From positions 1-33,716 of the forward strand of contig SXID01000129.1 of assembly GCA_005772955.1 (NCBI GenBank): 33,716 bases of DNA. The letters are read 5' to 3'. Numbering within the stretch: the first letter of the stretch is position 1; each line of letters starts with the position of its first letter. Positions 7,875 to 15,831 of this stretch are shown one piece after another. Position numbers and translations under genes: made by a program. This DNA is from Planctomycetia bacterium (GTDB taxonomy: Bacteria; Planctomycetota; Planctomycetia; Gemmatales; Gemmataceae). The notes beneath the pieces are model-generated. The model ran no database searches and was not told where the DNA came from. It saw only the letters and a program-made list of their open reading frames with translations.

Positions 7875-8747
7875 ATGGACAAGCACACAATCCTCGTTCA
7901 ACTCGACACCGATGCGCTGCCGAGCGTGTTCGACCGCGTCGTCGCGGTGGACGCCGGCGTGCAACACGTCTTCAGTTACGGCGGGGTCACGCCGCAGAAC
8001 GTGATACCGCTGGTTCACGGGTGCATCTTCACGCGCGGCGGCAAAGACCTCGCGCGCACCGCGATCTTTATCGGCGGCTCCGACGTGGCCGCGAGCGAAG
8101 CGGTCCTCGCGGAAGTGCGGAAGCAACTCATCCCGCAGTATGGGTTGAGCGTATCGGTGATGCTCGATTCCAACGGCGCGAACACCACGGCGGCAGCCGC
8201 CGTTCGCGCCGCGGGCCGGCACCTCGATCTGAGTAAAGCGAACTCGCTCGTCCTCGGCGGCACGGGTCCAGTCGGGCAGCGCGTCGCGCGGCTTCTGGCG
8301 CGCGCCGGTGGAAACGTCAGGCTCGGCTCGCGCCAGAAGGAACGCGCCGAAGCAGTGTGCGCCAAGATCCGCGCGCACGTCCCGAGTGCCGACATCCAGG
8401 CGGTGAGCGTGGCTTCCAGTGCCGACGCCCCGCTCGCGCTCGACGGCTGCAATCTGGTGATCGCCGCAGGCGCCGCGGGCGCGGTGCTGCTACCGAAAAA
8501 ACTGCGACTCGCGTGCCGAGCGTTGAAAGTGGCGATCGACTTGAACGGCGTGCCGCCAACGGGTATCGAGGGCGTCGAACTCAACGACAAGGGCGCCGAC
8601 AATAACGGCCACATCTGCTACGGTGCGATCGGCGTTGGCGGCACCAAGATGAAGGTTCACCGCGCCGCGATCAACAAACTCTTCGAGTCGAACAACGCGG
8701 TACTGGACATCGAAGAGGTGTACACTCTCTCGCTGCTGCTGCCGTAA
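7875..8747 (+). CDS. mtdB: NAD(P)-dependent methylene-H4MPT dehydrogenase
   Basis: MtdB oxidises methylene-H4MPT to methenyl-H4MPT with NAD or NADP. At 290 residues the length fits. The N-terminal part includes HVFSYGGVTPQNVIPLVHG and FTRGGKDLARTAIFIGGSD, both family signatures. A Rossmann segment SLVLGGTGPVGQRVARLLA sits near residue 125. The C-terminal GAIGVGGTKMKVHRAAI is also typical. Choice between MtdA and MtdB rests on the fae neighbour and overall similarity, and cofactor preference cannot be decided here. The genes for the later steps (cyclohydrolase mch and the Fhc complex) are not in this window. Confidence 0.92.
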   Translation: MDKHTILVQLDTDALPSVFDRVVAVDAGVQHVFSYGGVTPQNVIPLVHGCIFTRGGKDLARTAIFIGGSDVAASEAVLAEVRKQLIPQYGLSVSVMLDSNGANTTAAAAVRAAGRHLDLSKANSLVLGGTGPVGQRVARLLARAGGNVRLGSRQKERAEAVCAKIRAHVPSADIQAVSVASSADAPLALDGCNLVIAAGAAGAVLLPKKLRLACRALKVAIDLNGVPPTGIEGVELNDKGADNNGHICYGAIGVGGTKMKVHRAAINKLFESNNAVLDIEEVYTLSLLLP

Positions 8748-8761
8748 GGCGTGTGGTCGGC

Positions 8762-9139
8762 TCACGCACCGGTTCGCGTAACTTCATTCGCGCGCTGTTC
8801 CACCACATCGACCAACAGCGGGTGCCGGCCGAGCGGTTCCGCGAGCACGAATCGCACGCTGGGGAACCTCGCACTCAGTTTGTCACGGGCGGCGCTCAGA
8901 TCTTCGACCACATGAACGCCTGGCGAGAGAAAATACGGCAGCAGAATCACGTCCGTCGCGCCGGCTTCGACACACTGCACCCCACCGGCTTCGATGTTCG
9001 GCTCGGCCAACTCCAGATACGACACCCGCACGACGGGATACCGCCCGCGATCGCGCAGCGCGGCAGCGACGAATTCCAGATCGGCGTTCGCCTCCGTTCG
9101 CCGGCTTCCATGTGCGATGAGTAGCAGTGCTGTTGGCAA
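8762..9139 (-). CDS. CbiX/SirB-type sirohydrochlorin chelatase-like protein
   Basis: A 125-residue single-domain protein of the short CbiX family, which inserts cobalt or iron into sirohydrochlorin for cobalamin or siroheme. The first strand ends in LLIAHGSRR with metal-binding His10. A second motif, YFLSPGVHVVEDL, holds His76, and Glu43 lies in the SYLELAEP segment. These match the metal-site residues of small CbiX proteins. The tail EPLGRHPLLVDVVEQR is also usual. Siroheme is required by sulfite reductase, so a link to the sulfur genes at 14-19 kb is possible but not shown by position. It converges with mtdB and diverges from the kinase-like gene. Confidence 0.9.
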   Translation of the reverse strand: MPTALLLIAHGSRRTEANADLEFVAAALRDRGRYPVVRVSYLELAEPNIEAGGVQCVEAGATDVILLPYFLSPGVHVVEDLSAARDKLSARFPSVRFVLAEPLGRHPLLVDVVEQRANEVTRTGA

Positions 9140-9154
9140 AGAACCCCTCCGAAG

Positions 9155-9198
9155 AGACCTAACCCCCCCTTCCCTGAATGGAAGGGGGGGTTAGGTCT
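9155..9198. repeat. Perfect 19-bp palindrome in a divergent promoter region
   Basis: The left arm at 9155-9173 (AGACCTAACCCCCCCTTCC) is exactly complementary to 9180-9198, with a 6-base loop CTGAAT. A short T-run (TTTT, 9198-9201) follows, so it looks like an intrinsic terminator. Yet it lies between two gene starts pointing away from each other, where a terminator would have nothing to end. It is best read as a dispersed repeat or as structure in the kinase leader, 16 bases before that ATG. Confidence 0.85.
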
Positions 9199-9214
9199 TT
9201 TCTATACTACTCCC

Positions 9215-10615
9215 ATGATCGGTGCGCGAGTCGGCAACTGGTACGTCGAAGCAGAGATCGCGCACGGCGCGCTCGGCGTGGTGTACCGCGCGCGGGGCTT
9301 CGATGAACCGGAGCGCCTCGCCGCGGTGAAGGTGTTCACCGAGGTGCGCGACCCAGCCGCGGTTCGACGGCTCGCCGCGGAGTTACTCCCGCTTCAGCGC
9401 CTCAATCACGCCAACATCGCCAAGGCGCTCGATTGTGGGATTCACGGCGGCTTGGCGTTCGTCGTCTCGGAGCTCATCGACGGCACCGACTGCGCGAAAC
9501 TGCTCGAAGCCGGGCGTCTCCCTTGGCGCGACGCGATCGGCGTCGCGGTGCAAGCCGCACGTGCCCTCAAGCACGCACACAACCGCAACGTGCTCCACCG
9601 CGATCTCAAGCCCGCGCACCTCATCCTCACGCCCGACGGTACGCTGAAGGTTCTCGCGTTCGGGGTCGCGAAGGTATTCCCGCCGCCGCCGAATCACAGC
9701 CCCGCGATTGGCTCGTCCGCTTACCTGCCGCCCGAAGTCGCGAGCGGAAAGGCGCTCACTCGCCGGAGCGATTTGTACTCGCTTGGTGGCGTCCTCTATA
9801 CTCTCGTCACCGGGCGACCGCCATTCTCGGCCGGGTCGGTCGTTGAACTGATGCACAAGCAGTGCTACACGCTGCCCGAGCGTCCGGCGATGCTCGTAAA
9901 TGACCTTCCGATGGAGGTCGATGGGTTCATCTGCACGCTGCTCGACAAGAACCCGGCGCGCCGGCCCGGCACCGCGGCGGCGTTGCTCGACGAACTCGAA
10001 CGCATTCGCGGGAAACTGGAACGCAAGGGCGAGAGCCTGACGTGGCCCGCGAAGCTCACCGCTGACACCGCGGAGATGGCATCGCTGCCCGCCGCGCTCG
10101 GCGGCGTGGACGAAGGGACCGACTCGCAACCGGAACCGCGACCACTATTGAAGCGCCCAGCGGTGGTGTTTCCGCTATTCCTGTTGGTGCTGGCGGCGCT
10201 GGTTCTGCCGTTCGCGTGGCCGTCAAAGTCCGCGGAGGAGTTGTACGCGGTGGCGGAACCGCTGATCACGTCGGACAACCCAGACGACTGGGACGCGGCC
10301 GAGAAGTACCTCGAACTGCTTGCGCGGAAGTATCCTGACCGGTATAAGGACGAGGTCAGCGAAGCACGCCGCAAGTTGAAGGACCGGCGCGAACTGCGCC
10401 GCGTGATTGCCGACAGCGCGAAGCCCGATCTACGAACCGAAGCGGAGCGCGGCTACTTTCGTGGGTTGCGGTCCGTGCAGGACGGCGACCCGGCGCAAGC
10501 CCGGGCAGCGTGGGAAGGTGTCGTGACCAGGTTCAGCGAAGTGAAGACCGAAGAGCGGTGGGTGGACCTGGCCCGCGCCGGGCTGAAACTCCTCGCACCA
10601 CCGCCTTCAAGGTAG
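9215..10615 (+). CDS. Membrane-anchored Hanks-type kinase homologue, probable pseudokinase
   Basis: A 466-residue protein with a kinase-like domain (about 10-265), one membrane helix (FPLFLLVLAALVLPFAW, about 315-332) and a charged helical outer domain to the end. The ATP-site Lys39 (AAVKVF), helix-C Glu56 and catalytic-loop Asp130 (HRDLKP) are present. Two metal ligands are changed. The catalytic-loop Asn is His135 (HRDLKPAHLIL), and the DFG Asp is Ala148 (VLAFGVAK), encoded by GCG. The glycine loop is also worn (IAHGALGVVY lacks the first Gly). YLPPEV and DLYSLGGVLY are intact, so the fold is probably kept. Loss of both metal ligands usually abolishes phosphotransfer, so a scaffold or regulator of the next kinase is likely. 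Start: ATG 16 bases after the palindrome. Confidence 0.9.
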   Translation: MIGARVGNWYVEAEIAHGALGVVYRARGFDEPERLAAVKVFTEVRDPAAVRRLAAELLPLQRLNHANIAKALDCGIHGGLAFVVSELIDGTDCAKLLEAGRLPWRDAIGVAVQAARALKHAHNRNVLHRDLKPAHLILTPDGTLKVLAFGVAKVFPPPPNHSPAIGSSAYLPPEVASGKALTRRSDLYSLGGVLYTLVTGRPPFSAGSVVELMHKQCYTLPERPAMLVNDLPMEVDGFICTLLDKNPARRPGTAAALLDELERIRGKLERKGESLTWPAKLTADTAEMASLPAALGGVDEGTDSQPEPRPLLKRPAVVFPLFLLVLAALVLPFAWPSKSAEELYAVAEPLITSDNPDDWDAAEKYLELLARKYPDRYKDEVSEARRKLKDRRELRRVIADSAKPDLRTEAERGYFRGLRSVQDGDPAQARAAWEGVVTRFSEVKTEERWVDLARAGLKLLAPPPSR

Positions 10616-10708
10616 GCCCCTTCGGGTCCAACGCTAAACTGGACTGTCTCCTGTTCTCCTTCTGTCGTCTTCTGTCCTCTGACATCTGTTCTTTGTCCTC
10701 TGGCTTCC
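10614..10708. repeat. Half repeat and pyrimidine-rich tract between the two kinase genes
   Basis: The segment begins with GGCCCCTTCGGGTCC followed by CGCTAAAC, the right half of the 7790-7842 element without its left half. It then runs into a C/T-rich tract at about 10640-10705 built from variants of TCTGTCCTCTG and TCTTCTGTC. No gene was found. The tract forms the leader of the second kinase gene and leaves no obvious Shine-Dalgarno. Confidence 0.6.
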
Positions 10709-10714
10709 ATCCCT

Positions 10715-12331
10715 ATGGCAACTCCCGCCGCGACCGCACGCGAATACTGCACGCTCCTGGCGAAGAGCAAGTTGCTCCCGCCGGAAGAGGTGGAGTCGCA
10801 GTACCGTCAATGGAAAGAAGAACGACCGGGGTCGGACGACCGCGTGGACTCGCTCCGCCGGTTCCTCGTCGCGCGCAAATGCCTCACCGAGTACCAGGCG
10901 TTGCTGGTCCAGCGCGGGCGCGCCGACGGTTTCTTCCTGGGCGAGTACAAGATCCTCGACCGCATCGGGAAAGGCCAGATGGGCAGCGTGTACAAGGCCA
11001 TTCACAACTTTGGTCAGCTCGTTGCACTCAAGATTCTCCCCGCGTCGCGTGCGAAGAACCAGCAGATCCTCGGCCGGTTCCAGCGCGAGGCCCGGTTGCT
11101 CACACACCTTGATCACCCCAACGTGGTGCGTGCCTATCAGGTCGGCGAGGGCGCCGGCGTCCACTTCATCGCGATGGAGTTCCTGGAGGGCGAGACGCTC
11201 CGCGATGTGCTGGAACGGCGCAAGCAACTCCCGTGGACGGAGGCCGTGCGGTTGGTGCGCCACGTGCTTGACGGACTTCAGCACTTGCACGACCGCCGCA
11301 TGGTTCACCGCGACCTGAAGCCCGCGAATATCATGCTCACGCCGGAACTGGCGAAGGGAAAGCCGGACACCACCCGGGACGCAACCGCAAAGATCCTCGA
11401 CGTCGGCCTCGGACGCGAACTGTTCGACGACGAGGCGCCCGAGTCGGAGATCGAAACACAGCTCACGCAGGAAGGTTCGGTCCTGGGCACACCGGACTAC
11501 CTCGCCCCAGAGCAGGCGAAGGACGCACGCTCGGCCGACGTGCGGGCGGACATCTACAGCGTCGGGTGCGTGCTGTACCACTGCATCGTGGGTCAGCCCC
11601 CGTTTCCCGAAACGAACATCATGGCGCAGATGCTCCGGCACGCGACCGAACCAGCCGCGCCGCTGAGTTCGTTCGCGCCCGATTTGCCGGCCGGGTTCCA
11701 GCAAGTGTTGGACCAGTTCCTGGCGAAGTCACCCGACGAGCGGTTCCAGACACCTGCGGCGGCAGCCGCGGCGCTCAAGCCGTTCGATCGCGGTGGCGCA
11801 CCGGCGGCGGTCTCGAAACTGGTGCCCGCGTACAGGGACTGGCTGGAAAGTGAATCGCAACTGGAGATGCCGAAGGAACTGCTCCAGAAAGCCGCTGTGA
11901 AACCGATCGTGGCAGCGCCCGTCCCGCCCGTGAAGGCACCCGTCCCCGCACCGAAGTCGCCCGCGTCCACGGCTAACGCCGCGCCGAAGCCGTCTCCGGC
12001 GAAGCCCGAACCCGCACCGGTACCTTCGCTCAAGACCACGGGACCGCTCCCGACGAAGCCCGTGGCCGCGCGACCCGTGCCGGCCCCTGTTCCCGCTCGC
12101 GCGCCGGATGTCGAAGAAGTCGATGTCGAACTCGTGGCCGAATCGGTGGCGCCGATGCCTGTGCTGCTGCCGGCACCGGTTGCGCCGGAACGCCCGCTCT
12201 GGCAGCCGGACCGCCGCGACTGGATCATGCTTGCCGCGGGCGCAACGGGCGTGCTGTCTGCCGTCGGCATCGGCTACGGACTGGCCCGCGCACTCGCCCG
12301 CAAGTCGAAGCCAGAAGACCCGAAGGAGTGA
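10715..12331 (+). CDS. Membrane-anchored serine/threonine protein kinase (PknB-like)
   Basis: A 538-residue kinase. Residues 1-75 form a small helical domain (SLRRFLVARKCLTEYQALLV) that I recall in front of many planctomycete kinases. The kinase domain follows (about 76-350). It has the glycine loop IGKGQMGSVYKA (85-92 core), Lys106 (VALKIL), and HRDLKPANIM with Asp200. The metal-binding Asp229 sits in an unusual DVG instead of DFG, then GTPDYLAPEQ and ADIYSVGCVLY. Next comes a Pro/Ala/Lys-rich linker (about 385-470), and a C-terminal membrane helix (MLAAGATGVLSAVGIGYGLA) with a short basic tail. No sensor domain follows the helix. All catalytic residues are present, unlike the upstream gene. 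A pair of one degenerate and one active kinase suggests partnership. Confidence 0.92.
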   Translation: MATPAATAREYCTLLAKSKLLPPEEVESQYRQWKEERPGSDDRVDSLRRFLVARKCLTEYQALLVQRGRADGFFLGEYKILDRIGKGQMGSVYKAIHNFGQLVALKILPASRAKNQQILGRFQREARLLTHLDHPNVVRAYQVGEGAGVHFIAMEFLEGETLRDVLERRKQLPWTEAVRLVRHVLDGLQHLHDRRMVHRDLKPANIMLTPELAKGKPDTTRDATAKILDVGLGRELFDDEAPESEIETQLTQEGSVLGTPDYLAPEQAKDARSADVRADIYSVGCVLYHCIVGQPPFPETNIMAQMLRHATEPAAPLSSFAPDLPAGFQQVLDQFLAKSPDERFQTPAAAAAALKPFDRGGAPAAVSKLVPAYRDWLESESQLEMPKELLQKAAVKPIVAAPVPPVKAPVPAPKSPASTANAAPKPSPAKPEPAPVPSLKTTGPLPTKPVAARPVPAPVPARAPDVEEVDVELVAESVAPMPVLLPAPVAPERPLWQPDRRDWIMLAAGATGVLSAVGIGYGLARALARKSKPEDPKE

Positions 12332-12573
12332 GGCAGGGGTTCCGAAAAGAAAGAGAAGGGGAATCGGGCACGGGCACTCGCGGGCGAACAGGCGCCGAGC
12401 GACCCCGAACCTGGACACAGAACGGGCCCTCCTTCAGGAACGGCTCGAACACGCTTGGCCGCATCGAAATTCCTCGCTGCACTTCCCACAGTCTGTTACC
12501 TACCAGCAACATTGGACCGATCCGTACCACCTTGGAAGCCATGACCCGAAGGGTACAGAGAAAGATAAAGGCT

Positions 12574-13908
12574 ATGTCCACGCTCATCACTCCGCGAACC
12601 CTCTCAGGATTCCGCGACTACTTGCCGTCGGTCATGCTCGCGCGCGAAGAGGTGCTTCGCCGTGCCCGCGAGGTGTATCGTTCCTACGGCTTCACCCCCA
12701 TCGACACGCCGGCGTGCGAGAGCCTCGATGTGTTGCTCGGCAAGGGCGGCGACGAGTCCGACAAACTCGTGTATCGCGTGCTGAGCGCGAAGGGCGATAA
12801 GGCCGAGATGGGTCTGCGGTTCGACCTCACGGTTCCGTTCGCACGATTCTCGGCGCAGTACATCAACGAACTCGGTACGCCGTTCAAGCGGTACGCAATG
12901 GGTCCGGTGTGGCGCGGCGAGCGTCCCGGCCAGGGGCGTTATCGCGAGTTCTGGCAGTGTGACTTCGACACCATCGGCACCACATCCAACGCCGCCGACA
13001 TCGAGGTGGCGCTCGTCATCAACGACCTGTTCACCGCGATCGGCTTCGACGGGTTCGAGATCCGCATCAACAACCGCATGGTGTTGAACGGACTGCTCGA
13101 ATCGCTTGGCATCGCGGATAAGACGGCCTCGGTGCTGCGGTCGCTTGACAAGCTGCCGAAGATCGGTCGCGAGAAGGTGATTGAGGAGATGGTGAAGGAA
13201 TCGGAGATCACCGCCGAGCAAGCCGGGCGCGTTCTCCTGATGACCGACATCACCGGCTCGAACGACCAACTCCTGAACGACCTCGAATCCTGGTTCGCCG
13301 GCGCGAATGAAACCGCCGCGATGGGCATTCGCAACTTGCGCGAACTGCTCGCGGTGGCGAAGGCCGCGGGCGTTCCCGACGGGCGTATCAGGATCGACCT
13401 GAGCATCGCGCGCGGGCTGGACTACTACACCGGCACCATCTACGAAACCTTCCTCACCGCTCTGCCCGGCATCGGCAGTGTGTGCAGCGGTGGCCGGTAC
13501 GACAACCTCGCGAGCAAGTACACGAAGCAGGTTCTTCCCGGTGTCGGCGCTTCGCTCGGCGTGGATCGGCTCATCGCCGCGATGGAGGAACTGAAACACC
13601 CGCTGCTCACGGGACAATCCACACCGGCGCAAGTGTTGGTCGTGAACTTCGACGCGACCCGCCTCGGCGACTACCAGCGCATTGCGCGCGCGATGCGCGC
13701 CGACGGCGTGAACGTGGAGGTGTACCCCGACGCGAAAAAGATCGGGGTGCAGCTCGCTTACGCCGAGAAGCGAGGGTTCAAGCTCGCGGTGATCGCCGGT
13801 CCGGCCGAGTTCGCGCAAGGCGTCTGGAAGGTGAAGAATCTGGCGAAGCGTGAAGAAGAAACCATCTCTGAGACGCAATTGGTCGAGCGGATCAAGACGT
13901 TCCGTTAG
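12574..13908 (+). CDS. hisS: Histidyl-tRNA synthetase
   Basis: HisRS charges tRNA-His. The 444-residue protein is a class II synthetase of normal length. It starts MSTLITPRTLSGFRDYLPSV, and motif 2 (YAMGPVWRGERPGQGRYREF) is near residue 105. The two histidine-specific motifs follow: GLDYYTGTIYE near residue 285 and CSGGRYDNL near 305. A C-terminal anticodon-binding domain begins near residue 345 (AQVLVVNF). The frame stays open back to 12328, but the extra 82 residues show no family similarity, so ATG 12574 is chosen. The 242-bp gap before it holds no gene I can support and no T-box-like leader. Confidence 0.96.
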   Translation: MSTLITPRTLSGFRDYLPSVMLAREEVLRRAREVYRSYGFTPIDTPACESLDVLLGKGGDESDKLVYRVLSAKGDKAEMGLRFDLTVPFARFSAQYINELGTPFKRYAMGPVWRGERPGQGRYREFWQCDFDTIGTTSNAADIEVALVINDLFTAIGFDGFEIRINNRMVLNGLLESLGIADKTASVLRSLDKLPKIGREKVIEEMVKESEITAEQAGRVLLMTDITGSNDQLLNDLESWFAGANETAAMGIRNLRELLAVAKAAGVPDGRIRIDLSIARGLDYYTGTIYETFLTALPGIGSVCSGGRYDNLASKYTKQVLPGVGASLGVDRLIAAMEELKHPLLTGQSTPAQVLVVNFDATRLGDYQRIARAMRADGVNVEVYPDAKKIGVQLAYAEKRGFKLAVIAGPAEFAQGVWKVKNLAKREEETISETQLVERIKTFR

Positions 13909-14192
13909 CCGCGAGTCAACGGCGTGCGTGCGGAGGAGAGGTGCGAGTTGGCTGTGTTCACCCCGACGAACACCGGCGGGAATGACGATGATGATCCCGT
14001 CCGAACAGGAGCTGGACGGGTGTGGCGAAGAAATCAGAGCGAGGGCAACGAGAGGGATCAACCGGCGACACTGACGGCCGCTTGCGTCGCGACAATTTCA
14101 CCCGAATGCCGTTGCCGCGCCGGCAGCCCCACCGTATCCTTCTCCCAACGCACTGCGTTCGCGCAGCCGTATTGACAACTTAAGTTGGTGAG

Positions 14193-14359
14193 TATCTTAT
14201 CCAGAGTGGCTGAGGGGCCAGGCCCGACGACGCCACAGCAACCGGTCTGCCGTTACGAGGTCACAACTCGTAACCCAGATGCAGGTGCTAACTCCTGCCC
14301 GGCAAACGCTGTCTTCCTCCCAAAACAAGGGGAAGCGGTATGGCCGGGGAAGATAAGAT
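14193..14359 (+). promoter_or_regulatory. SAM-I (S-box) riboswitch
   Basis: This leader matches the SAM-I consensus in order. P1 pairs ATCTTATC (14194-14201) with GATAAGAT (14352-14359). P2 pairs GTGGC (14206-14210) with GCCAC (14232-14236), around the kink-turn-like GAGGGGCCAGGCCC and CGACGACGCC. AGCAACC closes the junction at 14238. P3 contains GTTACGAG-loop-CTCGTAAC (14252-14274). The J3/4 core GGTGCTAACTCC (14284-14295) is nearly invariant in the class. P4 is CTTCCTCC-loop-GGGGAAG (about 14313-14335). SAM binding usually turns such RNAs off. It lies 198 bases before the thrC-like start, on the same strand, and nothing else intervenes, so it should control the sulfur-carrier cluster behind it. 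Confidence 0.92.
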
Positions 14360-14401
14360 CTCGCGCGGGGCCGCCCAAACCGGTCCGCCGTAGTCTTATC
14401 T
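14351..14401 (+). promoter_or_regulatory. Candidate riboswitch expression platform (alternative pairing)
   Basis: AGATAAGA at 14351-14358, the 3' strand of P1, is exactly complementary to TCTTATCT at 14394-14401. It can therefore pair either with the P1 5' strand (8 bp, SAM-bound) or with the downstream copy (8 bp, SAM-free). The two states exclude each other, as expected for a switch. What the freed or trapped downstream sequence does is unclear, since no terminator with a T-run was seen before 14456. Confidence 0.55.
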
Positions 14402-14455
14402 CACCACAACCGCCCTTCCCGGCGGCACCTCTGGTTAAGCACTCCCCGACAAGTG

Positions 14456-14540
14456 AGTTGCGAGTCTCGTGTTCCGAGTTGAAGACGAGCAACTCGGCAC
14501 TAGCTTTTGGCTCGCAACTCGGAACACGAGACTCGCAACT
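14456..14540. repeat. Perfect 26-bp inverted repeat in the thrC leader
   Basis: The left arm at 14456-14481 begins AGTTGCGAGTCTCGTG and ends TTCCGAGTTG. The right arm at 14515-14540 is its exact reverse complement. The 33-base loop holds a third copy of CAACTCGG (14489-14496), so CCGAGTTG (14474-14481) has two possible partners. The structure ends 16 bases before the GTG start. It may serve as the riboswitch terminator or simply be another member of the intergenic palindrome set. Confidence 0.85.
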
Positions 14541-14556
14541 TTCCTCGGGGTGTGCC

Positions 14557-15822
14557 GTGCCGAGTAACGACTTTGTCCTCGGGCTGAAGTGCCGCGTGTG
14601 CGGCAAACTCTACCCGAAGGCCGCGACCTTCTTCTGCCCAGACGATTCCGGACCGCTCGAAGTCGCCTACGACTACGACAAGATCAAACCGAACGTCAGC
14701 CGGGCCAAGTTCGCAGCGCGCCCGAAAAACATGTGGCGCTACAAAGAACTCTTGCCCCTTGATGGCGAACCCACCGTCGGACCGCAGGTCGGCGGCACAC
14801 CACTCATTCGCGCGGACCGACTCGCGGACGCGCTCGGCGTCGAGCGACTCTGGATCAAGAACGACGCGGTCAATTTCCCGACGCTCTCGTTCAAGGACCG
14901 CGTTGTGTCCGTCGCGCTCTCGAAGGCGCGCGAACTCGGCATGCGAATGGTCGGGTGCGCCAGCACCGGGAACCTCGCGAATAGCGTCGCGGCGCTGGCC
15001 GCGTCCGCGGGTCTGGAGACAGTCATTCTCGTTCCTGCGGACCTGGAACGAGTCAAGATTTACGGCACCGCGATCTACGGCGCAAAGGTCGTGAAGGTCG
15101 CCGGCACCTACGATCAAGTGAACCGACTCTGCACTCAGATCGTGATGAAGTACGGTTGGGGCTTCGTGAACGTGAACCTCCGGCCGTTCTACGCGGAAGG
15201 CTCGAAGACCGTCGGCTTCGAGATCGCGGAAGACCTCGGCTGGCGGTTTCCACAGCACGTCGTCTGCCCGATGGCCGGCGGCGCGCTCATCGGCAAGATC
15301 CACAAGGGCTTTAACGAACTGAGCCGCTTGGGGTTGGTTGATCAACCGGTGACGACGAAGATGTACGGTGCGCAGGCGACCGGGTGCAACCCGATCAGCG
15401 ATTGCGTGAAGTCGAACCGCGACCGGCACAAGCCAATCAAGACGCCAAACACGATCTGCAAGTCGCTCGCAATCGGCGACCCAGCCGACGGGTACTTCGC
15501 CGCAAAGCTCATCAAGGACAGCGGCGGTTGGGCCGAAGATGTGAGCGATCCCGAAATCGTGGACGCAATGATGCTCCTCGCGAAGACCGAAGGCGTGTTC
15601 GCGGAGACGGCCGGCGGCGCCACGCTCGCGGTCGCGAAGAGATTGATCGAGTCGGGCCGCATCCCACGGAACGAAGAGATCGTGATCTGCATCACCGGCA
15701 ACGGGCTGAAGACACAGGACGCGGTGTTCGACGCGATTGACGAACCGACGACCATCAAGCCGGCGCTGGCCGACTTCGAGGCGCTCGCGGGCCTGGTCGG
15801 CGCGGAACCGGCGATGGTGTGA
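14557..15822 (+). CDS. thrC: Threonine synthase-family PLP enzyme under SAM riboswitch
   Basis: Threonine synthases turn O-phosphohomoserine into threonine. This 421-residue protein has the N-terminal zinc-ribbon-like CRVCGKLYP...FFCPDD segment. PLP-binding Lys113 lies in TLSFKDR, GCASTGNLANSVAALAA is the phosphate/substrate loop, and MAGGALIGKIHKG is also present. The C-terminal VICITGNGLKT binds the cofactor nitrogen region. GTG 14557 is chosen because GGGG lies six bases upstream. The frame runs back through the riboswitch but that part is RNA, not protein. Control by SAM and the sulfur-carrier genes behind it suggest it may use a sulfur donor (homocysteine formation) instead of, or as well as, water. 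That is inference, and plain threonine synthesis remains the default. Confidence 0.9.
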   Translation: MPSNDFVLGLKCRVCGKLYPKAATFFCPDDSGPLEVAYDYDKIKPNVSRAKFAARPKNMWRYKELLPLDGEPTVGPQVGGTPLIRADRLADALGVERLWIKNDAVNFPTLSFKDRVVSVALSKARELGMRMVGCASTGNLANSVAALAASAGLETVILVPADLERVKIYGTAIYGAKVVKVAGTYDQVNRLCTQIVMKYGWGFVNVNLRPFYAEGSKTVGFEIAEDLGWRFPQHVVCPMAGGALIGKIHKGFNELSRLGLVDQPVTTKMYGAQATGCNPISDCVKSNRDRHKPIKTPNTICKSLAIGDPADGYFAAKLIKDSGGWAEDVSDPEIVDAMMLLAKTEGVFAETAGGATLAVAKRLIESGRIPRNEEIVICITGNGLKTQDAVFDAIDEPTTIKPALADFEALAGLVGAEPAMV

Positions 15823-15831
15823 AGAAGCCGA

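Noticed and set aside
12328-12573. Extension of hisS upstream to a GTG overlapping the kinase stop
   Set aside because: The extra 82 residues have no family similarity, and the known HisRS start falls exactly at ATG 12574.
12332-12573. T-box or other leader RNA before hisS
   Set aside because: No T-box core sequence, specifier loop or terminator hairpin could be found.
14172-14200. TTGACA at 14172 with TCTTAT 17 bases later, a textbook-like promoter
   Set aside because: The -10 would lie inside P1 of the riboswitch, so transcription would start after P1 and destroy the aptamer. The spacing match is probably chance, or the real -10 is elsewhere.
14185-14556. Extension of the thrC-like frame upstream
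   Set aside because: It would translate the riboswitch and the 26-bp palindrome. The family start and a GGGG ribosome binding site agree on GTG 14557.
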